64,000 nucleotides of DNA from Brachypterus glaber (taxonomy: Eukaryota; Arthropoda; Insecta; Coleoptera; Kateretidae), in assembly GCA_958510825.1 (NCBI GenBank), contig OY294049.1, forward strand, positions 9,548,001-9,612,000, written 5' to 3'. Of the stretch, positions 12,924 to 23,900 are shown in pieces. The translations under genes and the position numbers were made by a program. Each line of letters opens with the position of its first letter. Position 1 is the first letter of the stretch. Under the pieces are notes generated by a model, which was given only the letters and a program-made list of their open reading frames with translations, was not told the origin of the DNA and searched no databases.

Positions 12924-13631
12924 GGTAGTAGTCTGGTAACTTGGGTTCAAAAAATCGAAATTTTTTTTTGCTTAATTTGAAAGTACAATGTCTTGAGAAT
13001 ATACTGTGAAAATTTCAGACAGAAATTCGAAATATTTTGGGAGTTATAAAGAGTTTCCTAGAGCGCCTCGGAGTCCAACCTTTAAGGTTTAAATTTGTTG
13101 TTGAACTTTAAACGCGTTTATCTCAAAACATTGTTTTTCTGGTCGGCCCGGGTCCTAACTTTTTTTCTACTGAACCGATTGCTTTCAAATTTTAACAGGC
13201 TGTTCTACACACTTATAGTTCTCGTCGGTACTAACGAGAATTTTTTTCACCCCTAACTTTTTATTTTACAACCCTTTCTTTGCTAAAATAAAAGGACTTT
13301 TTTTTTCAAAGTCCGCCATTTTGTTAACTTCAGTAGTTCCGATCAGAATGACATGTCTATAGATTAAGAATAATCAAGAATATTTGATTTCAGATAACAT
13401 CAAGAGCCAAAATCACCCGGGCCACCCATGTGCATTTTTTTGAGGTTCCAACTTCGAGTGACAATAATAATAGTAATAAACTATTAAATTTTTTCAAATA
13501 AATTTTTTTTTATATTTTCAATATGTAAATAAAAACACTCTAAATATTCAAGATAATTCATTTTTATTTTCCTATAAAAAACACCCTCCAAAGAAGTCAT
13601 GAAAATAGGCATAAGTTACCAGACTACTACC
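12924..13631. mobile_element. 708-bp TTAA-flanked non-autonomous element
   Basis: TTAA lies at 12920-12923 and 13632-13635. The termini are exact inverted repeats, GGTAGTAGTCTGGTAAC at the left and its reverse complement at the right. The TTAA duplication suggests a piggyBac-type or Kolobok-type mobiliser. The interior has no frame resembling a transposase. Confidence 0.72.
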
Positions 13632-14559
13632 TTAAAAGTAGGCGAATATATCTTTGTTAAGCAGTTTTTATAAATTTAACGTCAAATTTATTATATTTGT
13701 CTATACTGCCCAAAATAGTCTTAAACAGCAACACTAAATCGTCATTACGGATGTTTTAAAAACTAGTCTTCAGTTGGACACCGGAAATTAAATCCAGATA
13801 CTTTTCTTTAGGGCTTTATAGAGCAAGCATGTAACTTGAAATCAAGACATGAAAACCTTTGTATGTGCCTTAATAATTTATTTATTGTCCACCTAAAAAG
13901 ACATTTTTTTAAATTTTTTCGAATTTTCGGCAGGGTATTTCTCAAAAATGGAAATAGATAAAGATTTGATCTAAATAGAATCGAAACCGACCCCCCTTGC
14001 GTAATTTATAGACAGCTACTAAATCTCCAGAGTAGTCGTGAAAACGAGTAAAAATACATTATTAAATTTGGTTTATTTACCTTCTCGTATGATTATTATC
14101 CCGTACAAATATTTGATAAGTACAATTAATAATTGTCAATTCCCCAGCTTATAGGTTTATATCCATTTTTGTTTTATGCATCGTTGGCCTAGACAGGGCA
14201 GGACATACTTTGGGGGCCCTCCGGCGCGCCGGTGGCAAGGACCTTTTTAGTCTTATTTTCAGTCAACATTTTCGCAAAAATGATATGAACTTTTTTTTAG
14301 TCACAAAAGAAATTGTCAAGGGTAAAAAAAAGTTTCTGGGGGTGATGTTTTTTTAAGGAGTCTTTCTGCCTTCAAATTTTAAAAATAATCTTTTTTTATA
14401 GCCCAAAAATTCTTCCTCTGCCAGAAATTTTGATGATTAAAAATAGCTAATCACCCTCAAACATTTTTTTCGCTAAAAATTTTGATGATAAGTCATCAAA
14501 ATTGAAATAAATCATTTAGAATAATATTATAATATTTAGTAGTAGTTTCGAATTTTCAA

Positions 14560-15275
14560 AAAAAAAAAAAAAAAATCAAAAATCGTCCTAAACAAAAAAT
14601 TCTTGGATATAAACTTGTTTCATGAAAAAATAAGCAACTTTTTTTTTCAAATGTCTGTCTATCCGTCTGCCTGTCTGTCCGATGTCAGATACGTTTTGTA
14701 TTGGTAATAACCAGTAAATATTTTTTTCAACACAGACCAATATTTAAAGAATGAGTTTTATACATTGTCAAACCCACAATTTTATTAATATATTAACTCT
14801 ATAGAGTTTAATTTTAATCCCAATAAAGACCAATAAAACCAATAGAGACCAACAGAGTCCAAATTTTTATTGGTTTGTATTGGTTTCTATTTTTGTAAAC
14901 ACGATAACTCAAGAACGAATCCGATCGTATTGAAATGTTGACGAAAAATCAAGTTCTATGAGGGGAAGATCCCTATTGTTTTTGAAAGTAATCCCCCAAA
15001 AACAAAAAAGTTATGGGGAGTTAAACTTTTAAAAATATCGAAAAATGCTGAACGAAAATTCAGATTAACGTTTTTTTTTTCAGAAAAAAATACTTAAGGA
15101 TTAATTCTACAAAAAAAATAAGTTTTTTTGAAAACTTTTTCGTTTTTCAAAAAGATCTTTTAAAAAATATATTTTTTTTTGTTATTTCTTTTGAAAATTA
15201 TTTTTTTAAAGTATTTGGGAAATGCAATATACTATTTACTGTGAATAATATATAATGCAATGCGTAGCATTACAT
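14560..15275 (+). mobile_element. Dispersed repeat family A, copy 2
   Basis: It contains the diagnostic AATCGTCCTAAACAAAAAAT, GGGAAGATCCCTATTGTTTT and terminal GTGAATAATATATAATGCAA blocks in order. It is preceded by an A-run and contains an inserted segment around 14690-14890 (ending GGTTTCTATTTTTG) that other copies lack. Confidence 0.6.
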
Positions 15276-15820
15276 ATCTTTAAGGCTTGTTTTTTTTATA
15301 ATGTTGAAAATTCCCATTTTCAAAAAAAAAAAAAAAATGTTTCTGGGGAAATAAATCCTTTGGCTCTAAAGACCTGGATCGATCGAATCCGAAAATTAAA
15401 TATTGAAATATACTGAAATCTATTTAAATTTCCTGAAATTTAGTTATTTATTCATCATCATTTAGTGGTCGTTAATTAATGAATATATGACTCACATAGT
15501 GTGATTAATTTTCCAAATGAAAATTACTGGAAAATATTTTCATTCTTCATGAGTTTTATTGTAAAATATTAAAGAACGACGCTTAAATAGGCCCTTTCGC
15601 CAAGAAGCGACTTATTGAACGAATCCCTATGTTGAAATTTCAATAAATGCTCACGAGCTGATATTTTAAGGGTAGTAGTGAATGGTAACAGAACACTCCT
15701 GAAAAAGTTTTTCACCGGGTGGTTTGCGTACGGGGTGTCCGCTATCAGAATTTTAGGGGTTAGTGCAGTTATCTCGCTAAATATGTATCTGACGATAAAA
15801 ATGCATATATGCATAACATA

Positions 15821-16546
15821 CAGTGCGGTCCAAAAGTCACCCCCCCCCCTCTTAACTTTTGAACGAGTTGAGATATCGATTTCAAATTTAGAACTCTTAA
15901 ATAAGACAACTTAAACTATCTTTAAGCATATATTTGATACTTTTATCTCTTAAAATGTGGGCAGGGGGGCATGGGGGGAAATTTTTTTAAATATTAAGGG
16001 GAGTCGTGTGATACATCATTTTAAAGCCTTTAAAATTCTCTATATAACCATACATTTTAAAAAATTTTAAACATGTTATTTAAGGTTATGATTTTTCAGT
16101 TTTTTGTGCTAAAAACATAAATTTTTAAGTTTTTTTTTTGTTAATTTTTATTTATGTCAACTAAAATTAGTTAAAAAGTATAATTTCCTTTTTTTCATTA
16201 TGAAATTAGGCATTTTTAAAAAATTGTTTGGATTTTTTAGAGAATTTTGACAAAAATACCCATTTTCAACCCTATTTTAAACCCAAAAAAAAAATGTTAA
16301 AAATAAATAAAAAATATACAGTTAAATGGAGAATTTTATAAGCTTTAAAATGATGTATCACAAGACCCACCTTTCCATTTAAAAAAATGTCGCCCCATGC
16401 CCCCCTGCCCACATTTTAAGAGCGAAGGTATCAAATATATGCTTAAAGATAGTTTAAGTTGTCTTATTTAAGATTTCTAAATTTGAAGTCGATATCTAAA
16501 CTCGTTCAAAAGTTAAGAGGGGGGGGGTGACTTTTGGACCGCTCTG
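15821..16546. mobile_element. TA-flanked foldback with Tc1/mariner-like ends
   Basis: The ends read CAGTGCGGTCCAAAAGTCAC and, in reverse complement, CAGAGCGGTCCAAAAGTCAC, with TA on both sides (15819-15820, 16547-16548). Arms pair for about 250 bases and include a conserved GTGATACATCATTTTAAAG block. CAGTG ends plus TA duplication are typical of Tc1/mariner. A second copy lies at 59667-60338. No transposase. Confidence 0.72.
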
Positions 16547-16556
16547 TATAACTAGG

Positions 16557-16642
16557 GATAGAATAGAATAGAATAGAAAAAAATAGATTAGAATAGAATA
16601 GAATAGAATAGAATAGAATAGAATAGAATAGAATAGAATAGA
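16557..16642. repeat. GAATA pentanucleotide array
   Basis: About sixteen tandem GAATA units with one A-rich interruption. On the - strand it reads TATTC repeats and forms the 3' tail of the adjacent LINE fragment. Confidence 0.9.
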
Positions 16643-17100
16643 ATACATTTATAAATACAAACATATTATATAAAATACAAAATACAATAAAATTTTCATT
16701 ACAATTGTAATGTAATTTAAAAAATTTAAATTTAATACATATTTAAAGATTAAAATTAATGATAAAAAATATTAGTACACCACACATTTTAAAATCAGTT
16801 CCAATTGTTCTCAAGAAATTCGGACAATGAATAAAAGCTATTGTCTTTAAAAAAAATTAGCTGAGGTTTGGACTTTTTAGCTGAGATTTTAAATTGTCTA
16901 AAGCTGTCTATGCTTCGTATATTAAGAGGCAGTTTATTTAAAATTTTGATGTATATCATGGTGAGGCCAGTCTTGTACTTATACTTGTACATATTTAAAA
17001 GCAATTTTTTGTGTTTTTGTGGAGTAGGTATTTTTTCTACAACTGGTTTAGAATGTAAGCAAATACACATACTTTTCAAACACAGAATGAATCCATTCTA
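16643..17100 (-). pseudogene. 5'-truncated non-LTR retrotransposon (CR1/Jockey-like) 3' end
   Basis: On the - strand, 17079-16795 encodes the C-terminal end of a LINE reverse-transcriptase polyprotein. It contains IKILNKLPLNIRSIDSFRQF, then FYSLSEFLENNWN and a stop. These match the KLP...I and FYS..EFL motifs at the end of CR1/Jockey-type ORF2. The rest of ORF2 is missing (5' truncation), and the 3' UTR runs to the pentanucleotide array at 16557-16642, a usual LINE tail. A dead copy. Confidence 0.65.
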
Positions 17101-17306
17101 GCTCTAGATACGGTATGAATATTCCGTATCAAGTGTTAGAATGAGCACATGTAGTGCCATCTCTTGTTTATAAAAGTAAAGAAAACTGTAGCAAAATTAG
17201 CAAAAATATGAATATTTTACCATGAAATGTTGAATAATTTAATGCAATTTAAAGTTTTGTGTTAAAATTAGATAAAAGTTTATTAGCTTTTCTTAAGCTT
17301 TTCATA

Positions 17307-17342
17307 CGGTGGCAAGCCTATTCATGAATAGGCTTGCCACCG
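17307..17342. repeat. 36-bp perfect palindrome
   Basis: Each half is CGGTGGCAAGCCTATTCA followed by its exact reverse complement with no loop. Could extrude as a cruciform or be a miniature foldback remnant. Confidence 0.85.
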
Positions 17343-17419
17343 GATAAAAAAGGCTGCAGCCTTCTTACAGTATCAAGTCAAGTCACAAACAAGGTTGTGC
17401 CAGACTTTTTTACAATATT

Positions 17420-17800
17420 GTTAATCAAGTTTAGCACCGCAGGCAATTTTGATAAGAATTTTCAGGGTCACACATTTTCAGCTCAAACTTTAAATAGACA
17501 GTCTTGCAAAATGCACATATATCGCCACAGCCGAAAATTTTTGGAAATTTTGGAAATAATATATCTCAGTTTTCAGGACAAGCAATTTCTAAGCAATTAA
17601 AAGGCAAATCAAGTTTCCACCACAGGCAATTTAGATTTTACAGTTTTTCAGGATAAGCAATGTATAAGATTTCGAAAAGCAAATTATTTTATAAAACTTC
17701 AAATGGCTTAAAATACAACTAATCATGTTTAACGCTGCAGGCGATTTTTTTTTGGAAATCTTCATGTTTTACATTTCGCAGTTTGATGATTATATTAATT
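17420..17800. repeat. Decayed tandem repeat, ~120-180 bp spacing
   Basis: Three degenerate units start near 17424, 17607 and 17723. Each opens AATCA(A/T)GTTT followed by C(A/C)CCGCAGGCAATTT-like sequence and a TTTTCAGG or related block. No coding signal. Confidence 0.45.
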
Positions 17801-17939
17801 CATAAAATCTCTAATAAAAATTTTGGTGCTAAAAGGTAAAAAAAAATTGAAAAGCTGACAAGCAAAATAGTTTAAAAATTAAAGTTGTGGGACTTAGGGG
17901 CTGCGCTTGACCATGGCTTCGTGCAAACTTACCTATTAC

Positions 17940-18652
17940 AAGAAACCTGAAAAAATAGTGACTTCATGGAATCGACGATGTGAAGTTGCTCGACGGCCAT
18001 CGCACCACTGTTTGCTGGGTAAGTTATTATAAGGTATATCTATTTTTTTACGAATATCGATCCGGCTCTGTTGTATAAGGACGTAAGGTAACGTGCAAAA
18101 TGGCTGCAGCCATCTTGCACAAACTTACTGTATAACACAGTCCAGTGTGCTGTATTTAGTCAATCCGGTTACGGTTACAAGTGAATCATGAAAACGAGAA
18201 CAATATTCCCAGACAGGGGCGGATTTATTTCATTTTAAGGGGGGGCATCCATAAGAAAAAAAATTGCGAATTCACCAAAAATGTAATTTTGAAGGTATTT
18301 CTATGCTAATATATCTCGCTTGGGGGAGGGGACATGGCCCCCAAGACCCCGGGCTCTTGGGGGGCCATGCCCCCCCCCCCCCCCAAGGGGAGGATTTAGG
18401 GGGCCCCCTAAATCCTCCCCTGTTCCCAGAGACCACTTCCACTTCCACTTCGCGAAAATCAAACCGAACGCGTACGAACTCTTAACACGTCTTCGGCACA
18501 CGAAACGTTGCATGCCTTATTTTATCTTTTATCGAATATTTTATAGATAAAATAAACTAATTAATTAATTAATTAATTAGATTATACGCTAAAAATAATC
18601 AAAGTACTGATAAAATTTTGCAACAATAAATTTTCAAATGCAAAAAATTTAC
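17940..18652 (+). repeat. Tandem duplication, copy 1 (carries hAT-like insertion)
   Basis: It runs from ATTACAAGAAACC to the CAAATGCAAAAAA region. It shares with copy 2 an identical 69-base stretch (about 17972-18040), a CAGTCCAGTGTGCTGTATTT block, a CCACTTCCACTTCGCGAAA block and the TTAATTAATTA...GATAAAATTTTGCAACAA end. Relative to copy 2 it has gained the element at 18224-18422. Confidence 0.82.
18224..18422. mobile_element. hAT-like MITE with 8-bp target duplication
   Basis: The termini CAGGGGCGGATTTA and, inverted, CAGGGGAGGATTTAG are flanked by TTCCCAGA on both sides (18216-18223, 18423-18430). The empty site, a single TTCCCAGA, is preserved in the tandem copy at 18901-18908. CAGGG ends plus an 8-bp duplication are hallmarks of hAT transposons. 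A related fragment lies inverted near 48235-48325, sharing GGTATTTCTATGCTAATATA. Confidence 0.85.
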
Positions 18653-18653
18653 T

Positions 18654-19395
18654 TATTACAAGAAACCTCGCAAGAAACTGTGGCTTCATGGAATCGACGA
18701 TGTGAAGTTGCTCGACGGCCATCGCACCACTGTTTGCTGGGTAAGTTATTATATATCTATTTTTTACGAATATCGAGCCGGCTCTTCGCAACAAGTAATT
18801 TTTTGCACAAACCTACTGTATAACACAGTCCAGTGTGCTGTATTTATCCGGTTACGGCTACAAGTGAATCATGAGAACGAGAACAGTCAGTCAGTCAGTA
18901 TTCCCAGAGACCACTTCCACTTCGCGAAAGTCAAACCAAAAGAAACGCGAACAGGTTTAAACACGTACGAACACTTAACACGTCTCGGCACACGACCCAA
19001 GTAACACGATTTATTACTGCCAGCAACGTAGAGGTTCTAAAACGGTTATTAAATATCTTTTATGTTACTTGTAGTCTCTTAACGGTTCTATTAAAGAGAT
19101 ATTATTACTATAGATTTCAAAGGTGTTAAGAGTGTGTTATAGAACTAGTAGCGGGTCCAAAGTCCAAACCAAGCGGGTATATAACGGTGCTATATCACCA
19201 AATTCTTATTACTACCAGTAATAGTCATTGGTAATGGAGAGTGATATACCACCGATATACCACCATTTTGTGTTACATGGGGAAACGTTACATGCCTTAT
19301 TTTATGGATAGAATTAATTAATTAATTAGGTTATACGCTAAAAATAATCAAAGTACCGATAAAATTTTGCAACAACTTTTCAAACACAAAAAAAA
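18654..19395 (+). repeat. Tandem duplication, copy 2 (carries CCC/GGG element)
   Basis: Second unit of the duplication, lacking the hAT-like element but containing an insertion at 18996-19281 absent from copy 1. It also has a short GTCA expansion at 18885-18898 just before the empty TTCCCAGA site. Confidence 0.82.
18996..19281. mobile_element. CCC...GGG foldback MITE with GA target duplication
   Basis: The ends are CCCAAGTAACAC and, inverted, CCCATGTAACAC. Flanks are GA at 18994-18995 and 19282-19283; copy 1 of the tandem repeat has a single GA (CACACGAAACG). Member of a set of CCC-ended elements described in the findings. Non-coding. Confidence 0.8.
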
Positions 19396-20050
19396 ACAAA
19401 AACAACTGTCATAACTACTATAGTCATCTAGCGGCAGCTTGATGAAACCTAAAATAGCGGGATTTTTTTATTTTGGTCAAAATTAAATTATTTAAAAACA
19501 CATTTTGTGTAATACAATACAAAATATCATTTTTGTTTACATAAAATTAAATAACACATATCTGATGCGTATTTATCGAAATAAACGAGAAGAATACATA
19601 GGGATTTTTTTTTCCGATGTTGGTACCAAAACAGTTTGTCACTTGTCAAACAAAACATAAAAAGTTTGTAAGAATTTTTTTAGAAGAATTTTTATGTAAA
19701 TAATACTTATTTATATACTAAATATATCCATCAGTTAATATATTCACGTAAATATATATTGTATACTAGTTTTAGTAGTATTTATTTGATACAAACTTAA
19801 TGGCATAACCTTAATTGACCTGTCAATGTAAAACTTATTAAAAAAGCTTATTACGCTATGGTAAATTTAATTAGGATAATATACGGAATATGTGCATTGT
19901 ATACAGCATTTCTTTCTTCCAGGATAATTATTTTATATCTCCAGTTCATGAAATACAAGTTTCAAAAATTGTAGGAATTATCACTAAATTGTAGGTGTTA
20001 TGGCAAAAAATGTATATATTTAGTTTTAACTACACTTAAGATACCTAAAG

Positions 20051-20082
20051 ATGTTCAATTCAGGGATAAAAGGAAATCAGAG
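20051..20082 (+). CDS. Candidate 5' coding exon of the INO80D-like gene
   Basis: An ATG at 20051 opens a short frame (MFNSGIKGNQ) that ends at an AG/GTAAAG donor with two bases left over. That is the phase needed to join the acceptor at 20705, where the exon begins with the third base of a codon. If real, the protein starts here and lacks the first zinc finger known in vertebrate INO80D. The phase match alone has a one-in-three chance, so this is only a candidate. Confidence 0.22.
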
Positions 20083-20280
20083 GTAAAGATTTATACATTT
20101 TTATTTCAGTTTCATTAGTTTTGTTGTCATTAACCTCAAAAAAAAGTTTAGTTTAGTTAGGAGGCAAGTAAATATCTAATATAGATATAAGTATGTAATA
20201 ACACATGGTTCAACCTTACTAAGATTTAAACTAACTAACTATTTAATAATTTAAATATTAATAGCAAAGAAAGCAAAGCA

Positions 20281-20357
20281 CAGTGGAGACTGCCTATAAT
20301 GAACTTTAAGGGCTGGGCTAAAATTGTTCATTATAACTTATTGGCAGTCTCCGTTGT
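20281..20357. mobile_element. Short foldback element upstream of INO80D-like exons
   Basis: CAGTGGAGACTGCCTATAAT at the left is matched in reverse complement by the ATTATAACTTATTGGCAGTCTCC region at the right, separated by about 20 bases. The whole would fold into one hairpin of about 75 nt. No coding capacity. Confidence 0.6.
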
Positions 20358-20704
20358 ACTTATATTTTTCACAGGAATGACTATGCTCATAAATTTTTGT
20401 AGAAAATACAAGTAATATACTATTCAAGGTACTCTTTTGGAGATATTAGTATTTTTTTATAAAATTAATAACTGAACTATAAGTATCTTTGGTTTAACCA
20501 ACTTCTTTTTTCAGTCAGCTTCATAAAAGCCAGGGTTTTTGTCTACCCTTATCCCTAGAAATATTTAGTAGTAGTAGTAGTAGTCATAGTGGGAAGGCTG
20601 TAAGCCAGAGAACTAGGCCACTATGCCCCTTTTTACCAGCCCCGAGCCCAGAGATATGTAACACAGCTAAAATGTAAAACAATATTAATATTATTAAGTT
20701 TTAG

Positions 20705-20937
20705 ATTTAATGGGAATTCACCATTGCTTGAACAAATTGTCAATGAGAGAACACACAACCAAAACAATTTTAAGCTGAACAACAGTTCTCAAAATGACCT
20801 ATTTCAAGATAATAATGTTATCATGCGAAGCATGCTTTGTTCAAAAATTAAAACTGAAAATCTTGATACCAAGGTGAAGATTGAAATTGAGGATGAGCTA
20901 GATTTTGAAGATAAAATAACTGCCCACAGTATTATAG
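20705..20937 (+). CDS. INO80D: INO80D-like exon (linker region)
   Basis: The exon follows a TTTTAG acceptor and ends at a G/GTTCGT donor with one base left over. It encodes a polar linker rich in Asn, Lys, Asp and Glu with no recognisable domain. It opens with FNGNSPLLEQIVNERT, and no in-frame ATG lies at its start, so a further 5' exon is required. Confidence 0.8.
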
Positions 20938-23900
20938 GTTCGTATATTCTAATTATTATATTCTGACACAAACATTTGGTTTGTCCATGATATGTTTTAG
21001 GCAAAAAAAAATTGTTTTCTTTTTTCTATTACTTTCTGTATCGGAAAGTAAAAAAGGAACAGGCTATTTGAATGTCCGACATACATGAAGCTAAGTGTAC
21101 ATCCTGGTTGATTTTTAGGGTTTTTAAAGCTCTTAAGGTATATTTTTTGGCTGAATTGTATTCTAGCCATTGAAGCCCCCCCCATTAGTGTCAAAAACAC
21201 CAGACAGGCGGAAAAATCGACCTATACCAAAGATTTAAGTTATGTTTTGTCAGACATTTAAATAACCAGTTTGTGAAAAAAATTGGGTATGTAGGTAATA
21301 CCTAGATCCAGGGCTGTGGGTCGAAAATCACATCTTTTTTTTAGACTAAATTTACAACTTTTATCCCCTCAATAAAAAATTTAATGACTAAAAAAAAAAC
21401 GTTCCCACTTCTACTAAAATTACAACTTTTATATTTTTAACCCATGAAATATGCAATTTTTTTTTAAATTTCAAGATCTACTACTAAAATTATAACTTTT
21501 ATCCCCTTGACAAAAAAGTTGATCATCAATTAACTTTCACTTTCACTACTGCTAAAATTACAACTTTTATATTCAACTTTTTCTAATTTCAAGATAGGTG
21601 TGGGAGGCTTCCCCCAATAGCTATGGCCCTGCCTAGATCAAGTGTTGGCGCGTAGATATGGGGAGGGGTAGAGGGGGGGTATTTACTCCTCCCCCAAGAA
21701 TCTTTATTTATTATATTTTTTTGTTATTTTAAATAAAAAAATAAAATAATAGCGGGTGTTTTTTTGTTTGGGTAGGGGCGCCAAGTTTTCTAGAAACGCT
21801 CAGGAGCAAAGCTTTTTTTAGAGGTTTTTTTTTGTTTTGGTTTGGTAGGGGCGCCAATTTTTGTATAGAAACGCTCAGGGACAAAGCTTTTTTTTGGAGG
21901 GGTTTGGTGGTGTTTTTTTTTTCTTTTGGTAGGGACGCCAAATTTTGCGCCAAGGTAAGCGACAAATTTTGATTAAAAAAAATTATTTTGGAAAGGAAAA
22001 AAAAATAAATAGCTGGGGGCCCCTCTAGGCTAGAAACTCACTAGTCTTCGGCTTCCCAGTCCGCGGTGGATGCTTACTACCCGTCCTCCAAGAAAAAATC
22101 CTATCTACGAGTCTGATCTAGTGTCTCTAGTAATACCCACATATCCATTTTTTTTTTAATTGTGTATGAATTTTATACCTTTAATTTTGATAAAAAAGTT
22201 ATTGGATCCTGGGACTCCTAGGCTAGGAGTAAGCCATTTTTTGCACCCAGCATATGTAGGGACACTAGATCTAGGTCTTAAGACGCCAGGTCTTGCTAAC
22301 TTAAGACCTAGATCTAGTGTCCCTAAGCATATGTATTATAAATAATAAAAAAAATATTTCATGTAGGTTTAAGTAAAGAAAATGGAAAATCGCACAAAAA
22401 TAATATTGATATAAAATCAAGACATAAATCAAGTAGCATTAGGGATACACATCATGAAACTTTGCAGCGGATAGAGGTTGAGCAAAATGAGTACAATCAT
22501 TATCAGCAACACTGGTTTAGTGCCAGTCTTGAGGTGAGTTTTTTTTTAACAAAAATTTTGTACCATTTTTTTTTTAATGGTTTTTTGGGCATAATTTTAA
22601 TTTGACAAATTTTCCTTATTAGCGCAGCTTGCAACCTAAGTTTTTTACGTTCCAGTAATTAATCTGAATAATGACATGGTCTAGAAAAAAAAAAGATTTT
22701 TTTTATTTGCCGGCACCTTTTAGTTGCATCTGGCTATATTTGTTGCGCTGATTACCCGGGGCTCGGTTTCAAGGGGGGACCCGACGTCGGAAGTTTACAA
22801 TAAATAGTTTGTTTATTTTTACCCCCCCCCCCCCAGAACGATAAGAACGTCAAATCGAGCAAATATGAAGAGCCCTTTCCAAGTTGGCCATAAACCCTCA
22901 AATTCGTAAAAATTTTCGCATGCGGCGCTAGGGTTTTCATTCGTTTTTTTTTTTATTTTAAGATTATTAAACTAAACATTGTAAAAATTTTCTCCGGCGG
23001 CGATTAAACTTTTTGGCATTTTTGTAAAACTGTTACTAGTGTTTTAAAATTAATACTTAAAGACTATCAAATTTGTAAAAAAATCGCTTACAGTTCTAGA
23101 GCCCTCCTACGTTTATATGAAACTTGAAATTGCAATACTGTTCTAAAATTAGAATAGACTATCAAAATTGTAAAAACAGTTTTAGATTGAACGGAGTTTT
23201 TACGGGGAGTCACCGCAAAAAAAAATTAATTAGATCTTAATTATTTTTTTCACTACAACTATAGGCAAAAATAACCACTGTGCGCTATATCTTAAGAAAA
23301 CGAGCTGATCGAGAAATACGAAGCAAGGTTCCGAAAACAGCGCATTAAATACGTTTAGAATTAACTAAAATGGTGTCTGCAAATTTTTGTGTGTTGTGCA
23401 GTGTAATTTTCTGTTATTTTTTTTTTACTTAGTTGGGCAATTTTTGTTTTTTTTTTGTAAAAAATTCATTATTTACACTAGATGCAAATAAGATCTCCCC
23501 ATAGGATTATAAAATGACAATTTTGCAACTCTGCACGCTCTGTCAAATGCGATCAGAGGCTCAGTTTCTGAGCTGTTCAGTTGATCAGCACTACAGAACA
23601 CCACTGAATCTATGCGCGCAGTCGACGCGTTGTCGCCATATTTATAGCTTTAGTACACATTACTATGGGGAGATCTCATAGACAGGTACTGTATATAGCG
23701 TACGTTATACTGTGAATTTATTTACGTGTTATAATTAAACGTAAAACCTTTCTTACATTAATATTAGTGTATTTCATGTATGTTAATATAAAATAAACAT
23801 TGGTTCTTCTAGAAATTTAAAATAGAAGACGGTTCCCGAGAAGAAAGGCTCGAAATAACGCGTCACGAATTTAGAAGACACATACAACAAATAAAACGTA

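Noticed and set aside
16560..16642. Possible satellite or telomere-like array
   Set aside because: A GAATA pentamer directly at the 3' end of a LINE fragment. It is a retroelement tail.
18264..18550. Gly/Pro-rich frames on both strands
   Set aside because: Produced by the G- and C-runs of the hAT-like MITE ends.
19914..19990. Possible small exon after a CTTTCTTCCAG acceptor
   Set aside because: The acceptor is good, but all frames stop within about 25 codons with no donor and no similarity to the expected INO80D region.
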